Of a stretch of DNA of 64,000 nt, positions 25,589 to 34,417 are shown piece by piece; the first letter of the stretch is position 1, and each line of letters begins with the position of its first letter. The position numbers were made by a program, and so were the translations under genes. The stretch covers positions 106,442-170,441 of the forward strand of contig JANXVZ010000013.1 of the NCBI GenBank assembly GCA_025351405.1, in the 5' to 3' direction. Below the pieces are notes generated by a model, which searched no databases, was not told the DNA's origin, and was given only the letters and a program-made list of their open reading frames with translations. The stretch comes from Sphingomonadales bacterium (lineage in GTDB: Bacteria > Pseudomonadota > Alphaproteobacteria > Sphingomonadales > Sphingomonadaceae).

Positions 25589-26488
25589 TCACTTCACGTC
25601 GATGAACGGCATCGGCCCCGAGCCGCCATTGTAGGTCGGCAGCTTGCCGTCCCATTTCTCCACCGCGCGCATCTTGACGATTTCGGGGTTGGTGCGGATC
25701 GCCTCGGCTTCGACCTGGATGGCCTTGGCGTCACCTTCGGCACGCGCGATGCGGGCATCGGCATTGGCCTTGGCGGTGGCGACATTGGCCTGTGCCGCCA
25801 GCGCCGCCTGTTCATTGGCGATCTTGGCGTTGATCTGCGTCAGCACGGCATCGGGCACGATGATGTTGCCGGCCCAGTAAAGCTGTTCGACCTGCAGCCC
25901 CACCGGGGTGAAATAGCGCTGCACGTCCTTCAGCGCATCGTTGACCAGCGCCGCCTTTTGCGGGCCATAGATCTGCTCCACTCCCAGCCCGGAGGCGCGC
26001 TCGACAATGGCGTTGCGGATGGCATTGCGCAGCGGCCCGGCGATGATGGCGTCCATGTCGGCGCGATAGCGCTGGAACAGGATCGGCGCGCGGGTCGGAT
26101 CGACGTGATAGGCGACGGCGATATCGGCACGCAGGGCAAGGCCGTTCTTGTCCTGGAAGTTGAAGCCTTCGTCGATGCCGTTCTGTTCATCACGCGATGA
26201 CGTCCAGGTATAGGTTCGGGTGAACACCGGATATTCGTACAGGTTCACCCCCGGTGGCGCGAAATACCAGCCCACCGGCAGCGCCGCGGAAACGACGCCG
26301 GCGCTCGAACCGATATTGTTGACGCGGATGCCGACATAGCCCGGCAACACCCGGAAAAACGCATTCTGGAGGAAGGCTGCTCCCAGCGCCACCATCAGCA
26401 CGGTGCCGGCCAGCCAGCCGACGCGCCGCAACCCCGATCGGCGCGGCGCCAGATAACCCGGAGCAGGATCCGAGATATCAACTTTCAT
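25589..26488 (-). CDS. SPFH/Band 7 (prohibitin-like) membrane protein
   Basis: A 299-residue protein with one N-terminal transmembrane segment (VGWLAGTVLMVALGAAFLQN, about 21-40) and a large SPFH domain: GYVGIRVNN, then YEYPVFTRTYTWTS, DKNGLALRADIAVAYHVD and EQIYGPQKAALVND. A helical, Ala-rich region with ARAEGDAKAIQVEAEAIR follows. Such proteins oligomerise into membrane microdomain scaffolds or protease-regulating rings. The ATG at 26488 is favoured because AAGGA lies 8 nt upstream; an ATG two codons earlier is too close to it. It overlaps the small membrane protein gene by 11 bp. Confidence 0.87.
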   Translation of the reverse strand: MKVDISDPAPGYLAPRRSGLRRVGWLAGTVLMVALGAAFLQNAFFRVLPGYVGIRVNNIGSSAGVVSAALPVGWYFAPPGVNLYEYPVFTRTYTWTSSRDEQNGIDEGFNFQDKNGLALRADIAVAYHVDPTRAPILFQRYRADMDAIIAGPLRNAIRNAIVERASGLGVEQIYGPQKAALVNDALKDVQRYFTPVGLQVEQLYWAGNIIVPDAVLTQINAKIANEQAALAAQANVATAKANADARIARAEGDAKAIQVEAEAIRTNPEIVKMRAVEKWDGKLPTYNGGSGPMPFIDVK

Positions 26489-26705
26489 TGTCATGGTCCT
26501 TCGGGGCGAGGACGTGCCACAACCGCGTGCCGCCCCAGGCAGCGCCGGCTGGAACGCCCAGGTAAAGGCACAGCGCCAGCAGCGCCGCGCCATCCTGGTG
26601 CGCATTGAGCAACCATGGCCCGGCGAACAGCAGCAACCACAGCGCCGCACCCGACGCCGTGATGGCGACGATGATGGCAGCGATGCGGTGGTGGCCCCGG
26701 ATCAT
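26478..26705 (-). CDS. small two-helix membrane protein
   Basis: A 75-residue hydrophobic protein with two probable transmembrane helices (IAAIIVAITASGAALWLLLFAG and ALLALCLYLGVPAGAAW). It overlaps the SPFH gene start, so the two are probably translated together and the peptide may sit in the same membrane complex. A GTG at 26735 in frame would add 10 residues; neither start has a clear SD. No family recognised. Confidence 0.55.
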   Translation of the reverse strand: MIRGHHRIAAIIVAITASGAALWLLLFAGPWLLNAHQDGAALLALCLYLGVPAGAAWGGTRLWHVLAPKDHDNES

Positions 26706-26789
26706 GTTGCAGGCATAACGATACAGCCCCGGCACGGAATGAGCAGTGTCATTCGTTGGTGGGGAGTCATGCGAATTCCGGATGGCGAT

Positions 26790-28271
26790 TTAACTTGCGA
26801 TGAAGCGCAACGCCTTGACGCCCGGCAGCAGGAAATACGCCCCGCCCTTCACCGTCACGAACCTTGGCACGCCATCGTGGCGCAGGCGCCGCCCGGCGGG
26901 ACAGCCGCGGGTGAAACCGTCGGTGGCCTGTTCGTCCGGAAACGGCGCGCGGCTGCCGAGCAGCGGATCGCTTTCGCCGCTACCGCCGCCGAACTTGGCG
27001 CTTTCGCACCAGGCGCCCTGCACGAATTCGAACTGGCGGCCGATGCTGGCGCCAAGGCACAGGAAATTGATGCCGGACTGCGGATCGGGCGCATCCTGGT
27101 CGAGCGCCGCCTCCCGATCGAGCCACTGGCCATATTCACGACCGCGCCGCAGCAGGCGGTGGAAGCGCGCCGAAGCGATGGCGTCCGCCTCGGGCTTGCC
27201 GCGCAGGCCGAGTATGTCGGCAGCGCGTTCGAAGATGTTGCGCGGCGGGACGGGAAAATCGCCGTTGCGCGGGTTGGAGCGCCGGATATGGCCGCCATGC
27301 GGGCAGATCATGCCGTCGCGATCGGCATCATAGGTGAAGCCGTTGCTGTCGGGCCTGGGTTCGCCGGCAATGGCGTGGGTGGCGAGGCCTGCCAGCGGCT
27401 GGCCGTCGATGCGGCGGCCGACCATCGCCTCGGCGAGCGGCAGTGCCGCATCGGGGGCCTCGCGCCCCACCCAACGCCAGAAGCCACGGACATCCTGCGC
27501 CAGTTCGCGGTGGACGAGATAGCTGCCGTTGCGGCCGAGGTCGCCCCAGCCGGGGTCGTCGATCGCGGCGGGCAGGGTGTGTTCGCCGGGCAGCAGCGGC
27601 CGGTCGGCGATGCGGCCATATTCGTTGGGATAGCCGATCAGCACCTCGCCGGCCGCGATGGTGTTGGCATAATGGTCGCTGCCGGGCTGGTGCCGGCCCT
27701 GCCAGTCGAGGCTGGGCTGCGAGATGCCGTCCATGAAGCCGAACGGCTCACGCCCGGCAAAATTGGCGGTGTGGAGGCGGGTGACGATGCTGAAGCCGCC
27801 GCCCAGCCCCGCCTCCGTCGCCGCCTCCAGTGCCGTCAACGCGCCGGCATCGCTGGCATAGAGCAAGACCGCGAGATGGGGCGTGCGGTCGCCGCTGCCC
27901 CAGTGCCAGTGCGCCGGCGCGCTGTCCCCGACGTCGCCCAGCCGCCGCGACCGCGACGCATCGCGCGCCAGCCCGCGGACGAACTCCGGCGCGAATTGTG
28001 CGATGATCGCCGGGTCGAGGCCCAAGGCGGCAAGGCCGTCGCTGGTCAGCGCCACCTGCACCACCTGCGTCAACGGCGGTTTGTCCTTGCCCAGGTCGGC
28101 GACCGTGGCGACTTGCACGCCTGCCAGCCAGGCCTTTGCCGCTGTCGCCTCGGCCACCCGCAGCATCAGGAAGCACGCCGCCGTCAGGCTGCCGAAACCG
28201 GCCGTGACCAGCGCCTGGATGTCCCCGGTATCGGACACGGCGATCGGCGCGATCAGATCGCCGCGAGCCAT
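26790..28271 (-). CDS. DyP-type heme peroxidase
   Basis: A 493-residue dye-decolourising peroxidase. The diagnostic GxxDG motif is present as FGFMDGISQP, with catalytic Asp181. The heme-proximal region is CPHGGHIRRSNPR, with His328 as likely axial ligand and a nearby Arg. FVTVKGGAYFLLPG closes the second ferredoxin-like domain. No signal peptide or Tat motif is seen, so it is probably cytoplasmic. Its start lies inside the end of the preceding gene (19-bp overlap), which argues for co-expression with the membrane protein upstream. Size suggests a long (class C/D-like) DyP. Confidence 0.88.
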   Translation of the reverse strand: MARGDLIAPIAVSDTGDIQALVTAGFGSLTAACFLMLRVAEATAAKAWLAGVQVATVADLGKDKPPLTQVVQVALTSDGLAALGLDPAIIAQFAPEFVRGLARDASRSRRLGDVGDSAPAHWHWGSGDRTPHLAVLLYASDAGALTALEAATEAGLGGGFSIVTRLHTANFAGREPFGFMDGISQPSLDWQGRHQPGSDHYANTIAAGEVLIGYPNEYGRIADRPLLPGEHTLPAAIDDPGWGDLGRNGSYLVHRELAQDVRGFWRWVGREAPDAALPLAEAMVGRRIDGQPLAGLATHAIAGEPRPDSNGFTYDADRDGMICPHGGHIRRSNPRNGDFPVPPRNIFERAADILGLRGKPEADAIASARFHRLLRRGREYGQWLDREAALDQDAPDPQSGINFLCLGASIGRQFEFVQGAWCESAKFGGGSGESDPLLGSRAPFPDEQATDGFTRGCPAGRRLRHDGVPRFVTVKGGAYFLLPGVKALRFIAS

Positions 28272-29557
28272 GTGCGTGCCTCCACTTCGGTCATCGACCT
28301 GGCCTGGTAACCCTGCCGCAGCCGGGCATTGCGCGCCAGGTCATAGGTCGTCAGCCCCGGATAGGCCTTGTAGTGCACCTGGGTGATGCACTGGTGATAG
28401 CGCAGGAACCGCTTGAACACCTGCTCGTCGCGGGCGCCGCCCAGCACCAGCCAATCGGTGCGGGGCCAGCCGATGCCGTTGGAAAACACCGCGTTGAGCC
28501 CGAACGACACCTTGTTGATGAAATCGTCCATATAGGTTTCGAGCGGACCGTCGTAATCGCTGGCAAAGAACAGCCGGCGGTTGTCGTCGATCAGCACCCA
28601 GCGGGCGAAATGGATGGTGCCGACCCGCGCCAGTCGCCCCTTGGTGAAGATGTGCCGCGTCGTCCAGTTGACGCCCCACAGCACGGCGATGGTCAGCCAC
28701 AGCCGGAACCGCCCTGGCTTTAACGAGCCGATCGCTGAAAAGGCGTTGGTGACGTCATGGTCCTCATAGGCGCTGCGGCGAGCAATTTCGGCGGCGGATG
28801 TCTGCGGCGCGATGACCGGGTCGGCACGTTCCCGCCGCCGCAGCACATAGGCAAACAGCGCCAGTCCGATCAGCAGCGGCAACCACAGGCGCGGCACGAC
28901 GAGCACCAGCGCGACGATGAAGGCGAGCAACGGCAGCCAGAAGCTTTCGCGGTTCTTGTGCAGCCAGCCCATCGGCGTCGGCGCTTCGGGTGTCAGCGTC
29001 GGTGCGTGCACCTTGACCGCGGCGATGATGGCGGCGCGGGCGGCAACGCAGTCCGCCTTGCCGGATGCGGCCGGAACCGCCGCCACGAGCAGGCGGTGGA
29101 GCAACGCCTCCTCCCTGACCTGCGCCACCGTGCGACCCACCCAGTTGACATAGCCGGTGGCCGGGCGGACGGCATGGGCACGCAGCCAGGTGAACACATC
29201 GGCATCGGGTGCCAGGCCGCATTGCCGGAACAGCGCCCGCAACCCCGGCGCCGCGCCCTCTGCAAGCGCCGCCAGCATCGCATCGGCGGTGCCATCGCAA
29301 CTGCCCAGCAGGGCAAGATACGCCGGCTCGGCCGTGGGCAGGCCGGTGCCGGCGCGGTCGGCCAGCGTCGGGTCGTCGATCACCAGCAGCCGCGCGAAAT
29401 GCAGGTTGGGGAAATCGCCAAAGGGGATCAGCGGATTGGCGGGGTGGGCGCGCCCCGGCTGCCCCGGCCAGCACATCTCCGCCAGCAGGGCATCGATCCC
29501 GGCATGGCCCCCCGGCGGCAGCGGTGCCATGACCTGGAAAAAATCCTGCGGGGTCAT
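28253..29557 (-). CDS. membrane protein with two DyP-fold-like repeats, DyP operon partner
   Basis: A 434-residue protein not matched to a named family. Two similar segments are visible: LHFARLLVIDD at 52-62 followed by YLALLGSCDG, and IHFARWVLIDD at 315-325 followed by FFASDYDGPLETYMDDF. This points to an internal duplication of a ferredoxin-like domain. Between them, about 205-240 forms a hydrophobic hairpin (FWLPLLAFIVALVLVVPRLWLPLLIGLALFAYVL), and 283-297 is mildly hydrophobic. The C-terminal part continues GLNAVFSNGIGWPRTDWL and VLGGARDEQVFKRFLRYHQ. The gene overlaps the DyP start by 19 bp, so it may anchor the peroxidase at the membrane; that is inference. Confidence 0.7.
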   Translation of the reverse strand: MTPQDFFQVMAPLPPGGHAGIDALLAEMCWPGQPGRAHPANPLIPFGDFPNLHFARLLVIDDPTLADRAGTGLPTAEPAYLALLGSCDGTADAMLAALAEGAAPGLRALFRQCGLAPDADVFTWLRAHAVRPATGYVNWVGRTVAQVREEALLHRLLVAAVPAASGKADCVAARAAIIAAVKVHAPTLTPEAPTPMGWLHKNRESFWLPLLAFIVALVLVVPRLWLPLLIGLALFAYVLRRRERADPVIAPQTSAAEIARRSAYEDHDVTNAFSAIGSLKPGRFRLWLTIAVLWGVNWTTRHIFTKGRLARVGTIHFARWVLIDDNRRLFFASDYDGPLETYMDDFINKVSFGLNAVFSNGIGWPRTDWLVLGGARDEQVFKRFLRYHQCITQVHYKAYPGLTTYDLARNARLRQGYQARSMTEVEARTWLAAI

Positions 29558-29597
29558 CGGCGGGGCACGAACACCCGGGACGCGGGCCCGGACACCG

Positions 29598-30029
29598 TCA
29601 AAACTCGAGCGCGAAGTCGATCAGCCGGGTCTTGTTCCAGTAAACCTTGCCCAGATACAGATGCGGCGCCACCAGCCGGATCTCGTCGTGGATCCATTGC
29701 GCGATGATCGAGGTTTCCGAATAATCGATGGTTATGCACTCCTTGCCGTCGAGCCAGCTCGGCGCCTTGTAGACCTTGGCGACAATCGCCTTCAGCCCGA
29801 ACGGCAGGATGTGGTTGCGCAGGAAACCATGTTCGGCATCGAAAATCTTGCCCTGCCACGCGAACAGGTTGACCGCCTGCGCCAGATCGTCGTTGAAGGT
29901 CGTGCCGGGGGCAAAGATCGCCGTGCCCTTGCCCTCGCCATCCGGGATCGGCCCGGCTTCGGCGCCGGTGTACAGCGCATCGAGTTTAGCCCGGGTCATC
30001 ATGAGCAGATCGGCGACGGTGGTCGACAT
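29598..30029 (-). CDS. conserved hypothetical protein, first gene of the DyP operon
   Basis: A 143-residue soluble protein without a recognised family. The C-terminal half (LRNHILPFGLKAIVAKVYKAPSWLDGKECITIDYSETS, then LYLGKVYWNKTRLIDFALEF) reads as alternating beta strands of a possible ligand-binding barrel. It precedes the membrane partner and DyP with a 40-bp gap on the same strand. The ATG at 30029 has AGGGA at 8 nt; an ATG two codons earlier (30035) is also possible. The long minus-strand frame that runs on to 31913 is only the shadow of the sulfotransferase gene. Confidence 0.65.
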   Translation of the reverse strand: MSTTVADLLMMTRAKLDALYTGAEAGPIPDGEGKGTAIFAPGTTFNDDLAQAVNLFAWQGKIFDAEHGFLRNHILPFGLKAIVAKVYKAPSWLDGKECITIDYSETSIIAQWIHDEIRLVAPHLYLGKVYWNKTRLIDFALEF

Positions 30030-30125
30030 CGGCATTTTCCCTGGAGGCGGCGGTGGCGCACGATAGCTGGCGGGGCGGAGTGCCGCAACCTTGCCCTTCG
30101 CGGTGTCCCGCGCCATCAACGGCGC

Positions 30126-31769
30126 GTGCACGATCGCTTTCCCCCGCTGCCGCCGCCATCGCGGGACCCGCGCCTGCTTCGTGCCGGCGAGGCGCTGGCG
30201 GAAAACCGCCTCGATGCCGCGGAGCCGGCGTTGCAGGCATGGCTCAAGCTGCATCCCCAGGACCCCTATGCACTGCGGATGCTGGCCGAGGTCAACGGCC
30301 GCCTGCTGCGGTATCGCGAGGCAGAGGCGCTGCTCGAAAAGGCGCTGGCGATCGCGCCGGGTTTCGATGCGGCGCGCTTCAACCATGCCCTCATGCTGCA
30401 CCGGCTGGGGCGGGGAGAGGCCGCGCTCGACGAAGTCGCGGTGTTGCTGGAGCGCGCGCCGGGCAATCCGTCGTTCCTCAACCTGAAGGCGGCGGTGCTG
30501 GCGCGGCTGGGCGATTATGACGCCGCCATCGCCATCTATGCCGGCCTGCTGGCGCGACTGCCGGAAAACCCCCGTGCCTGGATGAGCTATGGCCATGCGC
30601 TGAAGACGGTCGGTCGCACCGCCGATTGCATCGCCGCCTACACCCGCGCCGTTGCCCAGGCCCCGAGGCTGGGCGAGGCATGGTGGAGCCTCGCCAACCT
30701 GAAGACCCATCGCTTCAGCGACGCCGATATCGCCGCGATGACGGCGACGCTGGCCGCCCCGGGCCTTGCCGACGACGACCGGCTGCATCTCGATTTCGCG
30801 CTCGGCAAGGCGTGCGAGGATTCCGGCGACCATGCCGCGTCGTTCCGCCACTACAGCGCCGCCAACGCGTTGCGCCGCACGCAACTGCGCTGGGATGCCG
30901 ATGCCAACCACGCCCATGTCGAGGCCAGCGAGGTGCTGTTCACGCCGGCATTTTTTGCCGCGCACGCCGGGCAGGGCTGTGCTGCGCCCGATCCGATCTT
31001 CATCGTCGGGCTGCCGCGATCGGGTTCCACCTTGATCGAGCAGATTCTCAGCAGCCACAGTGCGATCGAAGGCACCATGGAACTGCCCGATCTGGGGGGC
31101 ATTGCGCGGCGCCTTGGCGAAGCGATGCCGGGGGCCGGACCGTCGCGCTATCTCGCGGCGCTCGCCGCCATCGCGCCCGAACGGCTGGCGGAAATGGGGG
31201 CGGAATATCTCTCGCTGACCCGGATCCAGCGCAAGACCGACCGGCCGCTGTTCATCGACAAGATGCCCAACAATTTCGCCTTTGTCGGTCTCATCCACCT
31301 CATCCTGCCCAACGCGACGATCATCGATGCCCGCCGCCACCCGGTCGCCACCTGCTTTTCGGCATGGAAGCAGCATTTCGCCCGCGGCCAGGCCTTCACC
31401 TACGATCTGGGGGAACTCGCACGCTATTACCGCGACTATGTCCGGCTGATGGCGCATTACGACGCCGTGTTGCCGGGACGCGTGCTGCGCGTCGACCATG
31501 AACGCCTGGTCGCCGATACCGAGGGTGAAGTGCGGCGGATGCTGGCGCACATCGGTGTCGATTTCGAGCCGGGCTGCCTCGCCTTCCACCAGAACCGCCG
31601 CGCCGTGCGCACCGCCAGCTCGGAACAGGTGCGCCAGCCGATCACCAGCGACGGTCTCGAGCAGTGGCGCAATTTCGAACCCTTTCTCGCCGGGTTGATA
31701 GGTGACCTGAAAGACACACTCCAGAACCCGTCGTCCACTACGGCTGCGGCGCAACAAAAGTTCGCTTGA
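30126..31769 (+). CDS. TPR-containing sulfotransferase
   Basis: A 547-residue two-part protein. The N-terminal half carries about six tetratricopeptide repeats (LRMLAEVNGRLLRYREAEALL; FNHALMLHRLGRGEAALDEV; LARLGDYDAAIAIYAGLL; SYGHALKTVGRTADCIAAY). The C-terminal half is a PAPS-dependent sulfotransferase: DPIFIVGLPRSGSTLIEQIL is the 5'-phosphosulfate loop, around residues 290-307, and ATIIDARRHPVATCFSAWKQ is the 3'-phosphate region. The acceptor is unknown. There is no ATG near the N-terminus; GTG at 30126 is the best start although it has no clear SD. A TonB receptor follows 56 bp later. Confidence 0.8.
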   Translation: MHDRFPPLPPPSRDPRLLRAGEALAENRLDAAEPALQAWLKLHPQDPYALRMLAEVNGRLLRYREAEALLEKALAIAPGFDAARFNHALMLHRLGRGEAALDEVAVLLERAPGNPSFLNLKAAVLARLGDYDAAIAIYAGLLARLPENPRAWMSYGHALKTVGRTADCIAAYTRAVAQAPRLGEAWWSLANLKTHRFSDADIAAMTATLAAPGLADDDRLHLDFALGKACEDSGDHAASFRHYSAANALRRTQLRWDADANHAHVEASEVLFTPAFFAAHAGQGCAAPDPIFIVGLPRSGSTLIEQILSSHSAIEGTMELPDLGGIARRLGEAMPGAGPSRYLAALAAIAPERLAEMGAEYLSLTRIQRKTDRPLFIDKMPNNFAFVGLIHLILPNATIIDARRHPVATCFSAWKQHFARGQAFTYDLGELARYYRDYVRLMAHYDAVLPGRVLRVDHERLVADTEGEVRRMLAHIGVDFEPGCLAFHQNRRAVRTASSEQVRQPITSDGLEQWRNFEPFLAGLIGDLKDTLQNPSSTTAAAQQKFA

Positions 31770-31825
31770 CGCCCCCTTGCGCGCATGAAACCCTGTGTCG
31801 GATATATCTAACAGGGGGACGGTTA

Positions 31826-34276
31826 GTGCTAGTTCAATCACATCGCGGCGGCGTATCGGCCAAGATGGCGTTGCTGCTCGGCGCCGCGCTCGCCGGCACC
31901 CCGGCACTGGCACAGGCCCCCGCTGCCACCACCACCGCTGCTGCTGTCGACAACGGCCTAGCCGAAATCATCGTGACAGCGGAAAAGCGCTCCGAAAACC
32001 TGCAAAAGGTGCCGGTGGCGATCACCGCGCTCAGCACCGAAAAGCTGGGGCAGCTCCAGGTCAGCAGTTTCAATGATTATGCCAAGTACCTGCCGTCGCT
32101 AAGCTTCGACACCACGGCCCCGGGCTTTTCGAACGTCTATTTCCGCGGTGTCGCGTCGGGCGGTGACGGCAATCATTCGGGGCCGCTGCCCTCCGTCGGC
32201 ATCTATCTCGACGAACAGCCGATCACCACCATCGGCGGCGCGCTCGATATCCATGTCTATGATATCGCGCGGGTCGAGGCGCTCGCCGGGCCGCAGGGCA
32301 CGCTGTATGGCGCGTCCAGCCAGGCCGGCACCATCCGCATCATCACCAACAAGCCCGAGCTCGGCAAGTTTTCGGCCGGCTATGACGTACAGGTCAACCA
32401 GGTCGAAAAGGGCGGCACCGGCGGCATCGGCGAGGCGTTCGTCAACGTTCCCGTCAGCGACAATGCCGCGCTGCGCCTCGTTGGCTGGTACGACCATGAA
32501 GCCGGCTACATCGACAATGTGCCGGGCACGCGCACCTATCCGATCAGCGGCTTCACCATCAACAACGCCGCCTTTGCCAAGAAGAATTACAACACCGTCG
32601 ACACCGCCGGCGGCCGCGCCGCGTTGCGGGTCGAGGTGGGTGACAACTGGACGATCACGCCGACGATCATGGGCCAGTCGCAGATTTCGCATGGCCTGTT
32701 CGCGCAGGATCCCAACATCGGCGATCTGCAGGTGACGCACTATAATGCGGAACGTGCCAACGATCGCTGGCTGCAGGCCGCGCTGACCATCGAAGGCAAG
32801 ATCAGCGATTTCGATATCGTCTACAGCGGCTCGTACCTGGAACGCAAAATCGATACCGCGTCGGATTACAGCGACTACACGCTCTATTACGACAATTATT
32901 CGCGCTACATCCTCGACAATGCCGGCAACCCGATCAACCCGACCCAGCGCGTCCTCGGCCATGACAAATTCTCGAAGCTGAGCCAGGAATTCCGCATCTC
33001 GTCCCCGGCGGACAAGCGCTTCCGCGTCATCGCCGGGGCCTTCTACCAGCGCCAGACCCATGACATCGAACAGATTTATGCCATCGACGGCCTCGCCACC
33101 CAGCAGATTTTCGATGGCGAAGGCACGCTGCTCAACGGCGTATCGGTGGGGGGGCGTCCCGGCACCTGGTGGCTGACCAAGCAGTATCGCATCGACCGCG
33201 ATTATGCCGCCTTTGGCCAGGCTGCGTTCGATATCACCGATACGCTGACGCTGACGGCGGGTGGCCGCCTCTACAAGTTCGACAACAGCCTCAGCGGCTT
33301 CTTCGGCTTCGGCAAGGACAACCCCGCCGGCAGCTCGGGCGAAAACATCTGCTTTGGCCCGGCGGTCATCGCCAACACGCCATGCACCGATGTCGGCGTT
33401 ATCGGCAGCGACGGCAAGATCCACCCCAAGCAGTCCAAGGGCAATGGCTTCATCCACAAGCTCAACCTGGCCTGGCAGGCCACGCCCGACATGCTGTTCT
33501 ATGGTACCTGGTCGCGGGGGTTCCGTCCCGGCGGCATCAACCGCCGCGCAACGCTGCAGCCCTATACCGCCGATTTCCTGACCAACTATGAAATCGGCTT
33601 CAAGGGCAGTTTCCTCGATCGCCGGGTGCGCTTGAACGTCGCCGCCTTCCAGGAAGAATGGAAGAATGTGCAACTCGCGTTCCTGGGGGCCAACAGCCTG
33701 ACCGAGATCCAGAACGCCGGCAACGCCCGTATCCGCGGGCTGGAAGGCGAACTGACCGTCGCGCCGGCACAAGGGCTGACGGTGACCGCCTCAGGCACCT
33801 ATACCGATGCGCACCTGACGACGAACTATTGCCGCATCGCCAATTCGCCGGATTGTTCGTTGCCGGGCCCGGCGCCGGATTTCAAACCCAACTCGATCAA
33901 GGCACCATTGGGCCAGGCACTGCCGGTCACCCCCGACTTCAAGGGCAACCTGGTGGCACGCTATGAATTCCCCATCGGCGACCTCGAAGCGCATTTGCAG
34001 GGTGCGGTGGCCTATGTCGGCTCACGCTGGGCAGCGCTGGTGACGGACGACCGCGATACGCTCGGCAAGCTGCCGGCCTATACGACGGCGGATTTCGCCT
34101 TCGGCTTCGGCAAGGGCAACTGGAAGGCGGAACTGTTCCTCAACAACGCCTTCGACAGCCGCGGCAACATCACCCGCTATGCCGAATGCACGATCGGTTC
34201 ATGCGGGCCGATCGCGACCTACCAGGTGGTGACCAAGCCGCGCCTGGTCGGGCTGAAATTCGGGCAGAAATTCTAG
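31826..34276 (+). CDS. TonB-dependent outer-membrane receptor
   Basis: An 816-residue receptor. A signal peptide ends in GTPALAQA, and a plug domain begins EIIVTAEKRSENLQKVPVAI, with FRGVASGG and LAGPQGTLYGASSQAGTIRIITNKP typical of sphingomonad receptors. The beta-barrel continues to a C-terminal LVGLKFGQKF ending in aromatic Phe, as needed for outer-membrane assembly. Substrate unknown. The start is GTG at 31826, preceded by AGGGGGAC at about 7 nt; the upstream frame extension has no signal features. It directly follows the TPR-sulfotransferase. Confidence 0.9.
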   Translation: MLVQSHRGGVSAKMALLLGAALAGTPALAQAPAATTTAAAVDNGLAEIIVTAEKRSENLQKVPVAITALSTEKLGQLQVSSFNDYAKYLPSLSFDTTAPGFSNVYFRGVASGGDGNHSGPLPSVGIYLDEQPITTIGGALDIHVYDIARVEALAGPQGTLYGASSQAGTIRIITNKPELGKFSAGYDVQVNQVEKGGTGGIGEAFVNVPVSDNAALRLVGWYDHEAGYIDNVPGTRTYPISGFTINNAAFAKKNYNTVDTAGGRAALRVEVGDNWTITPTIMGQSQISHGLFAQDPNIGDLQVTHYNAERANDRWLQAALTIEGKISDFDIVYSGSYLERKIDTASDYSDYTLYYDNYSRYILDNAGNPINPTQRVLGHDKFSKLSQEFRISSPADKRFRVIAGAFYQRQTHDIEQIYAIDGLATQQIFDGEGTLLNGVSVGGRPGTWWLTKQYRIDRDYAAFGQAAFDITDTLTLTAGGRLYKFDNSLSGFFGFGKDNPAGSSGENICFGPAVIANTPCTDVGVIGSDGKIHPKQSKGNGFIHKLNLAWQATPDMLFYGTWSRGFRPGGINRRATLQPYTADFLTNYEIGFKGSFLDRRVRLNVAAFQEEWKNVQLAFLGANSLTEIQNAGNARIRGLEGELTVAPAQGLTVTASGTYTDAHLTTNYCRIANSPDCSLPGPAPDFKPNSIKAPLGQALPVTPDFKGNLVARYEFPIGDLEAHLQGAVAYVGSRWAALVTDDRDTLGKLPAYTTADFAFGFGKGNWKAELFLNNAFDSRGNITRYAECTIGSCGPIATYQVVTKPRLVGLKFGQKF

Positions 34277-34364
34277 GCGCGGCGCCCCGGAGCGCAGCAA
34301 GGTTGCGCGCCGACAGGCACCAGCCCGGCCAGCGGGGCCGCCCCCGCCGAACCCGTCCGACGCC

Positions 34365-34385
34365 GGCATGGGCCTTGCCCATGCC
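34365..34385. terminator. 9-bp hairpin between convergent TonB receptor and Rieske genes
   Basis: GGCATGGGC and GCCCATGCC pair perfectly around CTT, in the 141-bp gap between the receptor stop (34276) and the oxygenase stop (34418). It may act for either strand. There is no long U-tract. Confidence 0.5.
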
Positions 34386-34417
34386 CTCGCTTGTCCGTCT
34401 CCGCCGGCCGGAACCCG

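Noticed and set aside
29598..31913. 771-codon minus-strand frame
   Set aside because: Only its last 143 codons form a plausible protein; the rest is antisense to the TPR-sulfotransferase, whose motifs are intact.
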